The notes beneath the pieces are model-generated. The model made no database searches, was not told the DNA's origin, and saw only the letters and a program-made list of their open reading frames with translations. The translations under genes were made by a program, and so were the position numbers. A stretch of 64,000 nt of DNA from Hyphomicrobiales bacterium. GTDB taxonomy: Bacteria > Pseudomonadota > Alphaproteobacteria > Rhodospirillales > JACKKN01. How positions within the stretch are numbered: position 1 is the stretch's first letter; each line of letters begins with the position of its first letter. Positions 24,900-32,550 of the stretch are shown in pieces. Location: positions 489,611 through 553,610 of the forward strand of contig JACKKN010000001.1 of NCBI GenBank assembly GCA_024236415.1, in the 5' to 3' direction.

Positions 24900-25912
24900 G
24901 CGGCCAGGGCCTCGACCACCCGGCGCAGGCCGTCGCCGTCGCAGATCGCCGCCGCCGCCTCGGCCATGGCGGCCAGGCGGGCCGGATCCGCCGCCAGGCC
25001 GCCCAGGGCGCCGGCCAGGTCCGCCGCCGTCACCTGGCCGTGGCGGCCGACGACCCGGGCGGCGCCGGTGGCGGCCAGGGCGGCGCAGCCCTGGCGCTGG
25101 TTGTCGGCGTCCATGACGATCAGGGTCGGCAGGCCCAGGGTGCAGCGCTCCCAGGCCGTGCCGCCGGCGCTGCCCAGGGCCAGGTCCGCCGCCGCCATCA
25201 CCGCGGCCACCCGGTCGGCGGCCAGATCCGTGTGCACCCGGGCGGCGAAGGGCGCCCGGGCGGCGCGGTCGCGGACCGCGTCCAGGTGCGGTGCGCCGCC
25301 GCCCAGGATCACGTCCACCTCGACGTCCAGGCCGGACATCTCCACCGCCGCCAGGGCCAGGGAGGTCAGGTCGTGCGGGTCGGTCATGCCGAAGCCGACC
25401 AGCAGCCGGCGCGGCGCCGCCGCCGGCCGCCGCCGCGCCAGGGCCCCGGCGCGGGCGGCGGCGAAGGCCGGGCGCAGCAAGGCGTGGCGGGCGCCCAGCA
25501 GCAGGCGGCAGCCCGCCGGCACCCGGTCCCGGTAGTCGGCGGCCTCGCGGCCCGGATTCTGGTCCAACAGGACGTCGCAGTCATGGTCGCGGTCGGCCAG
25601 GTCGTCGATCACGGCGATGCGCCCGACTCGGCCGCGCACACGTCTCTCGTCCGTGGCGCCGATGGCGTAGTGGTCGATGACCAGCAGGTCGCGGCCGGCC
25701 ACCATTTCCGGCTCCAGGGCTCCGGCGCCCGTTTCCAGGACGGCGAACCCCGACTGCGCCAAGGCCGGCGCCGCCGCGCCGGTGTCGGCGGCGGCGGCGA
25801 AGGCGCAGTCCCAGCCGCGCCCGGCCAGGGCCTGGGCCAGAGTCAGGCAGCGCATGACGTGGCCGCCGCCAACCATGGGCGAGGCATCGGCACGGAACAG
25901 GGCCGCCGGCAT
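24896..25912 (-). CDS. pseG: UDP-2,4-diacetamido-2,4,6-trideoxy-altropyranose hydrolase
   Basis: Protein of 338 residues with the GT-B-like fold of PseG. The N-terminal GGGHVMRCLTLA block carries H18, aligned with the catalytic His17 of Campylobacter PseG. The C-terminal half has ALGSAGGTAWERC, the nucleotide-binding segment. PseG removes UDP from the PseH product to give the free sugar for the synthase. It lies 4 bases after the class III aminotransferase gene and overlaps the synthase gene by 4 bases. Unlike some fused versions it has no acetyltransferase domain, in keeping with a separate pseH. Confidence 0.9.
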   Translation of the reverse strand: MPAALFRADASPMVGGGHVMRCLTLAQALAGRGWDCAFAAAADTGAAAPALAQSGFAVLETGAGALEPEMVAGRDLLVIDHYAIGATDERRVRGRVGRIAVIDDLADRDHDCDVLLDQNPGREAADYRDRVPAGCRLLLGARHALLRPAFAAARAGALARRRPAAAPRRLLVGFGMTDPHDLTSLALAAVEMSGLDVEVDVILGGGAPHLDAVRDRAARAPFAARVHTDLAADRVAAVMAAADLALGSAGGTAWERCTLGLPTLIVMDADNQRQGCAALAATGAARVVGRHGQVTAADLAGALGGLAADPARLAAMAEAAAAICDGDGLRRVVEALAA

Positions 25913-25916
25913 GGCG

Positions 25917-27227
25917 TCACGACGACTCCCGGACCCGGAACACCGGCATCACCGGCGGGCAGCCCAGGTTCGCCTCCAGGGTCCCAGCGGCGAGCTCGCC
26001 AGCGGTGCGGGCCAGCACCCGGTCGTAGGCCGCCAGCACCTGGTCCACGTCGGCCCGGGAATGGGCGTAGCAGACGTTGTGGCAGTTGGGCGACAGCACC
26101 CCCTCGGCCAGCAACTCGCGCATGACGAAGGTCTTGATGGCCGCGGCCGGGGTCTGGTGGGAATCGGTGACGGCCAGCACGGTCCAGGGGTCCTTGCCCT
26201 TGACGGTGATGGCGTCGGCCAGGCCGTGGCGCGCCGCCGCCGCCGCCACGCCGTCGCGGATGCGCCGGCCGGTGGCCCACAGGGTCTCGATCACCGGCTG
26301 GCGGCGCATCTTGTCGATCACGGCGATGGACGCGGCCAGGGACAGGGCCTCGCCGCCGAAGGTGGCGGAGAAGAAGATCTCCTCCATCTCGGCCATCAGG
26401 TCGGCGCGGCCGACCACGGCCGAGATCGGCAGGCCGTTGCCCATGGCCTTGCCGAAGGAGGCCAGGTCGGGGGTCACGCCGAAGTATTCCTGGGCCCCGC
26501 CCAGGGCGAAGCGGAAGCCGGTGATCACCTCGTCGAAGGCGAACAGGGCGCCGTGGCGGTGGGCCAGGTCGCGCAGGGCCGGCAGGTAGTCGGGCGCCGG
26601 CTCCTCGACCCCCATGGGCTCCAGGATCACCAGGGCCACCTCGCCGGGGTGCGCGGTCAGCACCGCCTCCACCGCCGCCAGGTCGTTGTAGGGCAGCTTG
26701 TGGGTCAGCTCGCCCACGGCCCGGGGCACGCCCTTGTTGCGCACGGTGGCGCCGATGTACCAGTCCTGCCAGCCGTGGTAGCCGCAGGCGATGACCCGGT
26801 CGCGGCCGGTGTGGGCGCGGGCGATGCGCACGATGGCCGAGGTGGCGTCGGTGCCGTTCTTGCCGAACCGCACCATCTCGGCGCAGGGGATGATCTCCAC
26901 CAGGCGCTCGGCCAGCTCGACTTCCAGCTCGGTGGCCAGCGAGAAGCTGACACCGGCCTCCAGTTGTGCCCGCACCGCGGCGTCCACGTCCGGGTCGCCA
27001 TAGCCCAGGACCACCGGCAGCAGGCCGCACACCAGGTCCACGTACTCGTTGCCGTCCACGTCCCACACCCGGCCGCCCCGGCCCCGGGTCAGGAACAGGG
27101 GCGCGTGCCCGGCCGGGTACTGGGTATGGGCCTTGCTGAAGGTCTGCGAGCCCAGGGGGATCACCTTCAGGGCCCGGGCCAGCATCTGCTGGCTGCGGGC
27201 GTAGCGTTGCGCGGGGGGTTGGGTCAT
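25917..27227 (-). CDS. class III aminotransferase, glutamate-1-semialdehyde aminomutase-like
   Basis: PLP enzyme of 436 residues. The Schiff-base lysine is K260 in SFGKAMGNGLP, the pyridine aspartate is D232 in FDEVITGFRF, and GKNGTDATS (122-130) forms the phosphate pocket. It resembles HemL, but the typical tetrapyrrole context is absent and similar copies are known in nonulosonic acid and polysaccharide clusters. The neighbouring Gfo/Idh gene, overlapping by 4 bases, suggests that the dehydrogenase and this enzyme work as a pair to aminate a sugar-derived or small carbonyl substrate. Confidence 0.88.
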   Translation of the reverse strand: MTQPPAQRYARSQQMLARALKVIPLGSQTFSKAHTQYPAGHAPLFLTRGRGGRVWDVDGNEYVDLVCGLLPVVLGYGDPDVDAAVRAQLEAGVSFSLATELEVELAERLVEIIPCAEMVRFGKNGTDATSAIVRIARAHTGRDRVIACGYHGWQDWYIGATVRNKGVPRAVGELTHKLPYNDLAAVEAVLTAHPGEVALVILEPMGVEEPAPDYLPALRDLAHRHGALFAFDEVITGFRFALGGAQEYFGVTPDLASFGKAMGNGLPISAVVGRADLMAEMEEIFFSATFGGEALSLAASIAVIDKMRRQPVIETLWATGRRIRDGVAAAAARHGLADAITVKGKDPWTVLAVTDSHQTPAAAIKTFVMRELLAEGVLSPNCHNVCYAHSRADVDQVLAAYDRVLARTAGELAAGTLEANLGCPPVMPVFRVRESS

Positions 27228-28231
27228 GCGGCCATCTCCAGGGGGACGACGGTGGCGCCGGTCTCGGCGGCGCGCCGGGCGGCCAGGGCCACGCGCAGCT
27301 CGTCGGTGGCCATCTCCGCGCTCAGCAAGTCATGGGGCCGGCCGTCCAGGGCCGCCAGGAAGTTGTCCAGCAGCGCGCCGTAGCAGGCGTCGTCGTCCAC
27401 CGCCGGGCTTGCCAGCAGGGGCTGCCAGGTTTCCGTCCCGGTGGTGTAGAGGTCCAGGGCGCAATGCTCGGGCGCCTTGCCGTCGCTGAGCCAGACCAGG
27501 GTGCCGTCCTGGCCGGCGATCTCGCAGCCGCGCCGCTTGCGCCGCTGCAGGTAGTCCAGGTGCACCTCGGAACGCACCCCCGAGGCATGGCGCAGCACGG
27601 CCACGGCATAGTCCTCCACGTCGATGTCCAGGTCGCTGAGGCGCGCCGCCTCGCAGGTCACCGCCGCCACGGGGCCGAACAGCCACATCAGGTAGTCGAT
27701 CTCGTGGATGGCATCCAGGATCACCCCGCCGCCGCGGGCGCGGCGGGCGCAGTACAGGTCCTGGTAGCGCGCCTGGGGCCGCATCTGCGGCAGGTAGTGG
27801 CCGAACTGGGCGCGGGCGAAACGCGGCGCGCCGACCCGGTGCAGGTGCGCCGCCAAGCCGGCGACGCCGGGGTGGAAGCGCATGTTGCAGACTACGTGGG
27901 CCGACCCGCCGGTACCGGCCAGGTAGTCCAGAAACACCTCGGCCTCGGCCAGGTCGGCCGAGATCGGCTTCTCGATCAGCACCCCGGCGCCGGCGTCCAG
28001 GCAGGCCCGGGCCACCGGCAGGTGGCTGGTGTTGGGGGTCGCCACCACGGCGCCGCCGGGGCCCCAGGCCAGGGCCGCGTCCAGGTCGTCGAAGTGGCGC
28101 AGGCCCAGCTCGGCCCCGGTGCGCGCCGCCAGGGCGCCGTCCAGGTCGACCACGGCCACCTCGGCCCGCGCCGCCAGCAGGGCGGCGTGGCGCCGGCCGA
28201 TGGACCCGCAACCGGCGACCAGGACCTTCAT
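27224..28231 (-). CDS. Gfo/Idh/MocA family oxidoreductase
   Basis: Protein of 335 residues with the NAD motif VAGCGSIGRRH and an EKP signature in LIEKPIS. The GGGVILDAIHEIDYL block matches the substrate-domain helix of the family. The ATG at 28231 overlaps pseF by 4 bases. It is similar in type to PtmF-like dehydrogenases near legionaminic and pseudaminic acid genes; its substrate here is unknown. It is the third member of this family in the island. Confidence 0.88.
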   Translation of the reverse strand: MKVLVAGCGSIGRRHAALLAARAEVAVVDLDGALAARTGAELGLRHFDDLDAALAWGPGGAVVATPNTSHLPVARACLDAGAGVLIEKPISADLAEAEVFLDYLAGTGGSAHVVCNMRFHPGVAGLAAHLHRVGAPRFARAQFGHYLPQMRPQARYQDLYCARRARGGGVILDAIHEIDYLMWLFGPVAAVTCEAARLSDLDIDVEDYAVAVLRHASGVRSEVHLDYLQRRKRRGCEIAGQDGTLVWLSDGKAPEHCALDLYTTGTETWQPLLASPAVDDDACYGALLDNFLAALDGRPHDLLSAEMATDELRVALAARRAAETGATVVPLEMAA

Positions 28232-28920
28232 GGCGCCGCCGCCTGGGCCAGCAGGCGGGCGAAGTCCAGGTCCTCGGCATAGTCGATGTCCACGGACCGG
28301 GCGCGCGGCATGACGTGGCCGCGCAGGCCCGGCGCGTACAGGTCGCCGCGGCGGGCGCGGTAGGCCGGCACGGCGGCGGCGTAGGTGCTGCCGTTGTCGA
28401 CGCAGACCTGGCCGAACTCGCTTGACCGGGCATTGATCAGGTCCGGCCACAGGGCGCGCAGGCCGCCGGCGCCGTCGTCGCGCAGGGCCTGGTGCGGCGG
28501 GAAGCCGAAGGTGGTGACGGCCATGGCGAACTCGACCCCGCCGGGCCCCACCAGGTCGACCGTGGCGCGCACGTCCGCGGCCGTGCGCAGGGCCGCCGTG
28601 GCCAGCAGGATGGCCAGCACGTCATAGGTCCGGCCGGCGGCCTCCTCGCGGTCCAGCAGCTCCAGGCACACGTCGGCGATGCCGGCGTCGTCCCCGGCCA
28701 GGTGGGCCGGGCGGGGGTCCACCTCGGCGCCGGCGGCGCCGGCGGCGGCGGCGATCTCGCCGTCGTCGGTGGACACCACCACCCGCGCGAACCGGTCCGC
28801 CCGCAGCGCCGCGTCGACCGTGTAGGCGATGATCGGCCGGCCCAGGAACTCGGCGGCGTTCTTGCGCGGCAGCCGCTTGGACCCGCCCCGGGCCGGGATC
28901 ACGCACAGGCGCCGGGTCAT
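28228..28920 (-). CDS. pseF: CMP-pseudaminic acid synthetase-like cytidylyltransferase (copy 2)
   Basis: Protein of 230 residues, the usual PseF size. The N-terminal IPARGGSKRLPRKN motif binds CTP and VVSTDD follows. PseF activates the nine-carbon acid as CMP-sugar. The ATG at 28920 overlaps pseC by 4 bases. Its placement directly after pseB and pseC makes the Pse assignment more likely than for the cytidylyltransferase at 14102-14869, but the product depends on the synthase. Confidence 0.88.
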   Translation of the reverse strand: MTRRLCVIPARGGSKRLPRKNAAEFLGRPIIAYTVDAALRADRFARVVVSTDDGEIAAAAGAAGAEVDPRPAHLAGDDAGIADVCLELLDREEAAGRTYDVLAILLATAALRTAADVRATVDLVGPGGVEFAMAVTTFGFPPHQALRDDGAGGLRALWPDLINARSSEFGQVCVDNGSTYAAAVPAYRARRGDLYAPGLRGHVMPRARSVDIDYAEDLDFARLLAQAAAP

Positions 28921-30068
28921 GCCAGCAGCTCGTGCAGGGCGGCGACGACCCGGTCCTGGTCGTCCTCGGTCAGGCCGGCGAACAGGGGCAGGGACAGGGC
29001 CTCGGCGTAGTGGCGCTCGGCGGCCGGGAACTGGCCGGCGGCGAAGCCCTGGTCGCGGTAGTAGGGCTGCAGGTGCACGGGGATGTAGTGCACCTGGGGC
29101 CGGATGCCGCGTTCCACCAGCCCGTCGAACACCTGGCGGCGGCTGACGTTGGTGCGCTGGCGGTCGATGCCCACCACGTACAGGTGCAGGGCCGAACGCA
29201 CCTCGCCGCCCCGGTCGGGCAGGCGCAGGGGCAGGCCGGCCAGGGCCCGGTCGTACCGCGCCGCCAGGTGGTGGCGCCGGGCGATGAAGTCCTCGATGCG
29301 CCCCATCTGGCTGGCGCCCAGGGCCGCCTGCATGTCGGTCATGCGGTAGTTGAACCCCAGCTCGGCCTGGGCATAGGACCAGGGCCCGTCCGGCTCGTCC
29401 CCGGCGAAGGCGGCGCCGGGGTCGATGCCGTGGCTGCGCAGGCGGCGCAGGCGCGCGGCGACCTCGGCCGAGCGGGTCATGACCATGCCGCCCTCGGCCG
29501 TGGTCACGATCTTGACCGGGTGGAAGCTGAACACGGCCATGTCCGAATGGGCGCAGCCGCCGATGGCGTGGTCGCCGTACCGGGCGCCGATGGCGTGGCT
29601 GGCGTCCTCGATCACCCGGAACCCGTGGGCGAGGGCCAGGTCGTGAACGGCCGCCATGTCGCACGGCCGCCCGGCGAAGTGCACGGGCACCAGCACGTCC
29701 GGCGGCGGGCCGGCGTCCAGCTTGGCGCGCAGGGCGTCCACGGACAGGTTGCCGGTGGCCAGATCGATGTCCACGAAGTCCACCGCGGCGCCGCAGTACC
29801 GGGCGCAGTTGGCCGAGGCGACGAAGGTGTTGGGCACGGTCCACAGCACCTTGCCCGGGCCCAGGCCGGCGGCGATGGCGGCGATGTGCAGGGCCGCGGT
29901 GCCGCTGCTGACGGCCACGGCGTGGGCGCCGCCGCAGTAGTCCGAGACCAGGGCCTCGAACCGCTCGATGGCCGGGCCCTGGGTGATCCAGTCCGAGCGC
30001 AGCACCTCGGCCACCCGCTCGATGTCGGCGGCGTCGATGCTCTGGCGGCCATAGGGAATGACGGTCAC
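28917..30068 (-). CDS. pseC: UDP-4-amino-4,6-dideoxy-altrosamine transaminase (PseC)
   Basis: DegT/AryC1-family PLP enzyme of 383 residues. The Schiff-base lysine is K186 in FSFHPVKIVTT, the SSGTAAL loop is at 54-60 and ED is at 154-155. PseC aminates C4 of the keto sugar made by PseB. The start is the GTG at 30068, overlapping the pseB stop (GTGA); longer readings enter pseB in another frame. The order pseB-pseC-pseF is the classic arrangement. Confidence 0.92.
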   Translation of the reverse strand: MTVIPYGRQSIDAADIERVAEVLRSDWITQGPAIERFEALVSDYCGGAHAVAVSSGTAALHIAAIAAGLGPGKVLWTVPNTFVASANCARYCGAAVDFVDIDLATGNLSVDALRAKLDAGPPPDVLVPVHFAGRPCDMAAVHDLALAHGFRVIEDASHAIGARYGDHAIGGCAHSDMAVFSFHPVKIVTTAEGGMVMTRSAEVAARLRRLRSHGIDPGAAFAGDEPDGPWSYAQAELGFNYRMTDMQAALGASQMGRIEDFIARRHHLAARYDRALAGLPLRLPDRGGEVRSALHLYVVGIDRQRTNVSRRQVFDGLVERGIRPQVHYIPVHLQPYYRDQGFAAGQFPAAERHYAEALSLPLFAGLTEDDQDRVVAALHELLA

Positions 30069-31057
30069 GGCGTTTCCAGCAGGCGGCGCAGGGCGTCCAC
30101 GTCCAGGAACTCGGGGTTGGTGTCCGAGCGGTACTCGAACTCGCCCGGCACCGGTTCGCCGCGCTGGCCCTCGGCGTTGACGGTCAGGTCGGCGGTCTTC
30201 TCCAGGATGGTCGGCAGGATCACGTAGTGGTCGCCGAAGTCCAGGGTACGCAGGGCGTCCTCGGCCGGGCACATGACCTCGTGCAGCTTCTCGCCGGGGC
30301 GGATGCCGATGGTGCGCAGGGGCGTTCCCGGGGCCACGGCTTCGGCCAGGTCGACCACCCGCATGGACGGGATCTTGGGCACGTACAGCTCGCCGCCCTT
30401 CATGCGCGCGAAGGCGCGCAGCACGAATTCCACCCCCTGGTCGAGCGAGATCCAGAACCGGGTCATGCGCGGGTCGGTGATGGGCAGGGCCGCGGCGCCC
30501 TCGGCCGCCAGGCGGCGGAACAGGGGCACCACCGACCCGCGCGACCCGTGCACGTTGCCGTACCGCACCACCGCGAACCGGGTGCGGTGGCCGCCGGTGA
30601 TGTTGTTGGCGGCCATGAACAGCTTGTCCGAGGCCAGCTTGGTGGCGCCATACAGGTTGATGGGGTTGGCGGCCTTGTCGGTGGACAGGGCGACCACCGA
30701 CTCGACCTCGTTGTCGATGGCGGCGCGGATCACGTTCTCGGCGCCGTTGATGTTGGTCTTGATGCATTCCATGGGGTTGTATTCGGCCGCCGGCACCTGC
30801 TTCAGGGCCGCGGCGTGGACCACGAAGTCGACGTCGCGCAGGGCCTGCACCAGGCGCGCGTAGTCGCGCACGTCGCCCAGGAAATAGCGCATCACCGGGG
30901 AATCGAAGGCCTGGGCCATCTCGTACTGCTTCAGCTCGTCGCGGCTGAACACGATCAGGCGGCGCGGCGTGCCGGCCTTCAGGACGTGGGAGATGAAGCG
31001 GCGCCCGAAAGATCCGGTGCCCCCGGTGACCAGGACGCTCTTGCCGTCGAATTTCAT
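30065..31057 (-). CDS. pseB: UDP-GlcNAc 4,6-dehydratase (5-inverting), PseB
   Basis: Extended SDR of 330 residues. The NADP motif TGGTGSFG lies at 11-18. The catalytic set D127, K128 and Y136 with K140 sits in STDKAANPINLYGATK, matching the D/K/Y set of Helicobacter PseB. It is a soluble-type dehydratase without the membrane segments of FlaA1-like long homologues. It makes the first intermediate of pseudaminic acid from UDP-GlcNAc. It is the first biosynthetic gene after the NusG-like gene, 127 bases away. Confidence 0.94.
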   Translation of the reverse strand: MKFDGKSVLVTGGTGSFGRRFISHVLKAGTPRRLIVFSRDELKQYEMAQAFDSPVMRYFLGDVRDYARLVQALRDVDFVVHAAALKQVPAAEYNPMECIKTNINGAENVIRAAIDNEVESVVALSTDKAANPINLYGATKLASDKLFMAANNITGGHRTRFAVVRYGNVHGSRGSVVPLFRRLAAEGAAALPITDPRMTRFWISLDQGVEFVLRAFARMKGGELYVPKIPSMRVVDLAEAVAPGTPLRTIGIRPGEKLHEVMCPAEDALRTLDFGDHYVILPTILEKTADLTVNAEGQRGEPVPGEFEYRSDTNPEFLDVDALRRLLETP

Positions 31058-31117
31058 GCCGTGCCGTTTCGTTGCAGGTTCAAAGGGGCCGAAGCCGTTT
31101 TCCCACGCTACCGCAGT

Positions 31118-31140
31118 CCGGGTGAAAACGGATCACCCGG
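31118..31140 (-). promoter_or_regulatory. leader hairpin between nusG-like gene and pseB
   Basis: A perfect 8-base inverted repeat, CCGGGTGA and TCACCCGG, encloses a 7-base loop (AAACGGA on the plus strand). It lies 60 bases in front of pseB in the transcribed strand. No T-run follows, so it is not a standard terminator. Because the gene just upstream encodes a NusG/RfaH-like factor, it could be a pause or recruitment site for antitermination. That function is inference. Confidence 0.45.
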
Positions 31141-31184
31141 GCCGCGGGGCCTTGTGGCCGGACGCGACGGCGTGGACGACGGCC

Positions 31185-31688
31185 CTAGGCCAGGGTCCCC
31201 ACCGCTTCCACGGGCACCCGCACCTCCACCTGCCGTCCCAGCAGGTCGAGCAGCAGGACCACCCGTTCCGCGTCCGTGATGGCGTCGAACAGGCCCACCT
31301 GGTCGGCCAGGGGGCCGTCGACGATGCGCACCCGATCGCCGCGGGCGAACGGGATCTTGCGGCCGATCACGACCATGTCGCGCTCGTCCTCGTGGGCGCG
31401 GATCTCGTCGATCACCGCGTCCGGAACCGGCAGCGGCGCGTCGCCCTGGCACACCAGGTACGACACGCCGACCGTGGAATGCACCGCGCGCCAGCGCGCC
31501 CGCGCCACGTCCATGCCCACGAACAGGTAGCGCGGGAACAGCGGCGCCGGCACCCAGTCCGTGCGCCGGGCGTGGCGGCGGCGCTTCAGGTACCGCGGCA
31601 GGTAGACACCGAACCCCTGGCGGCGCAGGTGGAAGGCGGCCTTGGCCTCGCCGCCCACGTGGGTGTGCACCGCGTACCAGCGGGTCAT
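31185..31688 (-). CDS. NusG/RfaH-like transcription antitermination factor
   Basis: Protein of 167 residues with an N-terminal NGN domain (WYAVHTHVGGEAKAAFHLRR, then the FPRYLFVGMD core) and a C-terminal KOW-type domain with FARGDRVRIVDGPLADQVG. Specialised NusG paralogues such as RfaH, LoaP and UpxY let RNA polymerase read long polysaccharide operons. The ATG at 31688 overlaps the regulator gene by 4 bases, and pseB follows. It very likely promotes full-length transcription of the 30-kb run of same-strand genes; the recognition site is not proven. Confidence 0.9.
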   Translation of the reverse strand: MTRWYAVHTHVGGEAKAAFHLRRQGFGVYLPRYLKRRRHARRTDWVPAPLFPRYLFVGMDVARARWRAVHSTVGVSYLVCQGDAPLPVPDAVIDEIRAHEDERDMVVIGRKIPFARGDRVRIVDGPLADQVGLFDAITDAERVVLLLDLLGRQVEVRVPVEAVGTLA

Positions 31689-32332
31689 GGCCGGCCCCCG
31701 TTGCCGCCGGGGCGGCTGATGTTCAGCAGCGACGGCGCCAGCACGCAGTCGGGCCGCACCTGGGCGGCCATGGCGTCGAAGGTCTCCTGCGGGCGGGCCA
31801 GGTCGGTGACCACCCAGGCGTCCACCGGCGCCAGGTCGGCGACCAGCGCCGCCACCGGCAGGCCGGCGAACTGGGCCTCGCCATGGCTTGGGTCCAGGAA
31901 CCCGCGCAGCTCCACGTCGTGGTCGCGGGCGCACAGGGTGGCGATCTCGCCCAGGTCGCTGACCCCCACCAGGGCCACCCGGCGCCAGCCATGGGTCTCG
32001 CAGTCGGCGAACACGGCGCCGCACTGGGTGCGGGCGTGGCGGAAGAAGTCGAACGACATGGTCAGGTACTGGGTGGTCAGGCGGCTCTTCTCGGCGAAGC
32101 CCGTCGGCGTCAGGTAGTAGGCGTAGCGATTGGCCGGGATCTGCGTGACCTTGATGTACCCCTTCTTGACGCAGCGCTTCAGGTAGGCGTTGGCCAGGCC
32201 GAGCGCGATGCCCAGCTCCTGCGCCACCGAGCGCTGGGTCACGGCGCTGTTCTCGTGCACGGCGTTCAGCACGCCCAGGGTGATCTCGGTCTCGGAATCG
32301 ATGCCGTTGGCGGAGGATCGGGTCTGGTTCAT
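31685..32332 (-). CDS. winged-helix regulator with C-terminal Rossmann-like domain
   Basis: Protein of 215 residues. Residues of about 15-80 form a MarR-like winged helix, with RSVAQELGIALGLANAYLK as the helix-turn-helix. It resembles small regulators found at the head of exopolysaccharide clusters. The C-terminal half (RRVALVGVSDLGEIATL) looks like a CoA- or nucleotide-binding Rossmann domain, perhaps a ligand sensor. The ATG at 32332 is preferred over an in-frame GTG at 32374, because the predicted promoter would place the transcript start at about 32375. Three palindromes overlap that promoter, so autoregulation is likely. Confidence 0.8.
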   Translation of the reverse strand: MNQTRSSANGIDSETEITLGVLNAVHENSAVTQRSVAQELGIALGLANAYLKRCVKKGYIKVTQIPANRYAYYLTPTGFAEKSRLTTQYLTMSFDFFRHARTQCGAVFADCETHGWRRVALVGVSDLGEIATLCARDHDVELRGFLDPSHGEAQFAGLPVAALVADLAPVDAWVVTDLARPQETFDAMAAQVRPDCVLAPSLLNISRPGGNGGRP

Positions 32333-32368
32333 GGCGGGGAAGGCCCGTGGTGTTCCTGGAACGGGGGC

Positions 32369-32430
32369 GTTCACGGCGCGAACACTACCCCGTTCACGAC
32401 ATGAACGTCAAGCATGTTCACAAATTGAAC
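32369..32430 (-). promoter_or_regulatory. array of three 15-base palindromic operators
   Basis: Three copies of GTTCA-N5-TGAAC-like dyads lie at 32369-32383 (right arm CGAAC), 32392-32406 and 32416-32430. Their centres are 23 and 24 bases apart, about two helical turns. A weaker dyad, GTTC-N3-GAAC, is at 32352-32362. The array sits directly in front of the winged-helix regulator gene and shares the intergenic region with divergent pgl. Cooperative binding by the regulator is the simplest reading. Confidence 0.75.
32382..32411 (-). promoter_or_regulatory. candidate sigma-70 promoter of the glycan island regulator
   Basis: On the minus strand a -35 element TTGACG (32406-32411) and a -10 element TAGTGT (32382-32387) are separated by 18 bases. 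The middle operator lies within the spacer, one flanks the -35 and one covers the expected start point, a layout typical of repression. It would drive the regulator, the NusG-like gene and perhaps the whole pse run. Confidence 0.5.
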
Positions 32431-32550
32431 GCGGCACCGTTATGCCATGGAAATGCCTAATGAAACCTAAACGGCGGGCCGCGCCGCGCCATTGACGGAC
32501 GGGCCTTCGGCCGCGAAAGTCGTAGGGCCGCCGGCCGGGAGTGGAACGCC

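Noticed and set aside
32372..32374. GTG start for the winged-helix regulator
   Set aside because: It falls in the operator at the predicted transcription start and has no ribosome site; the ATG at 32332 fits better.
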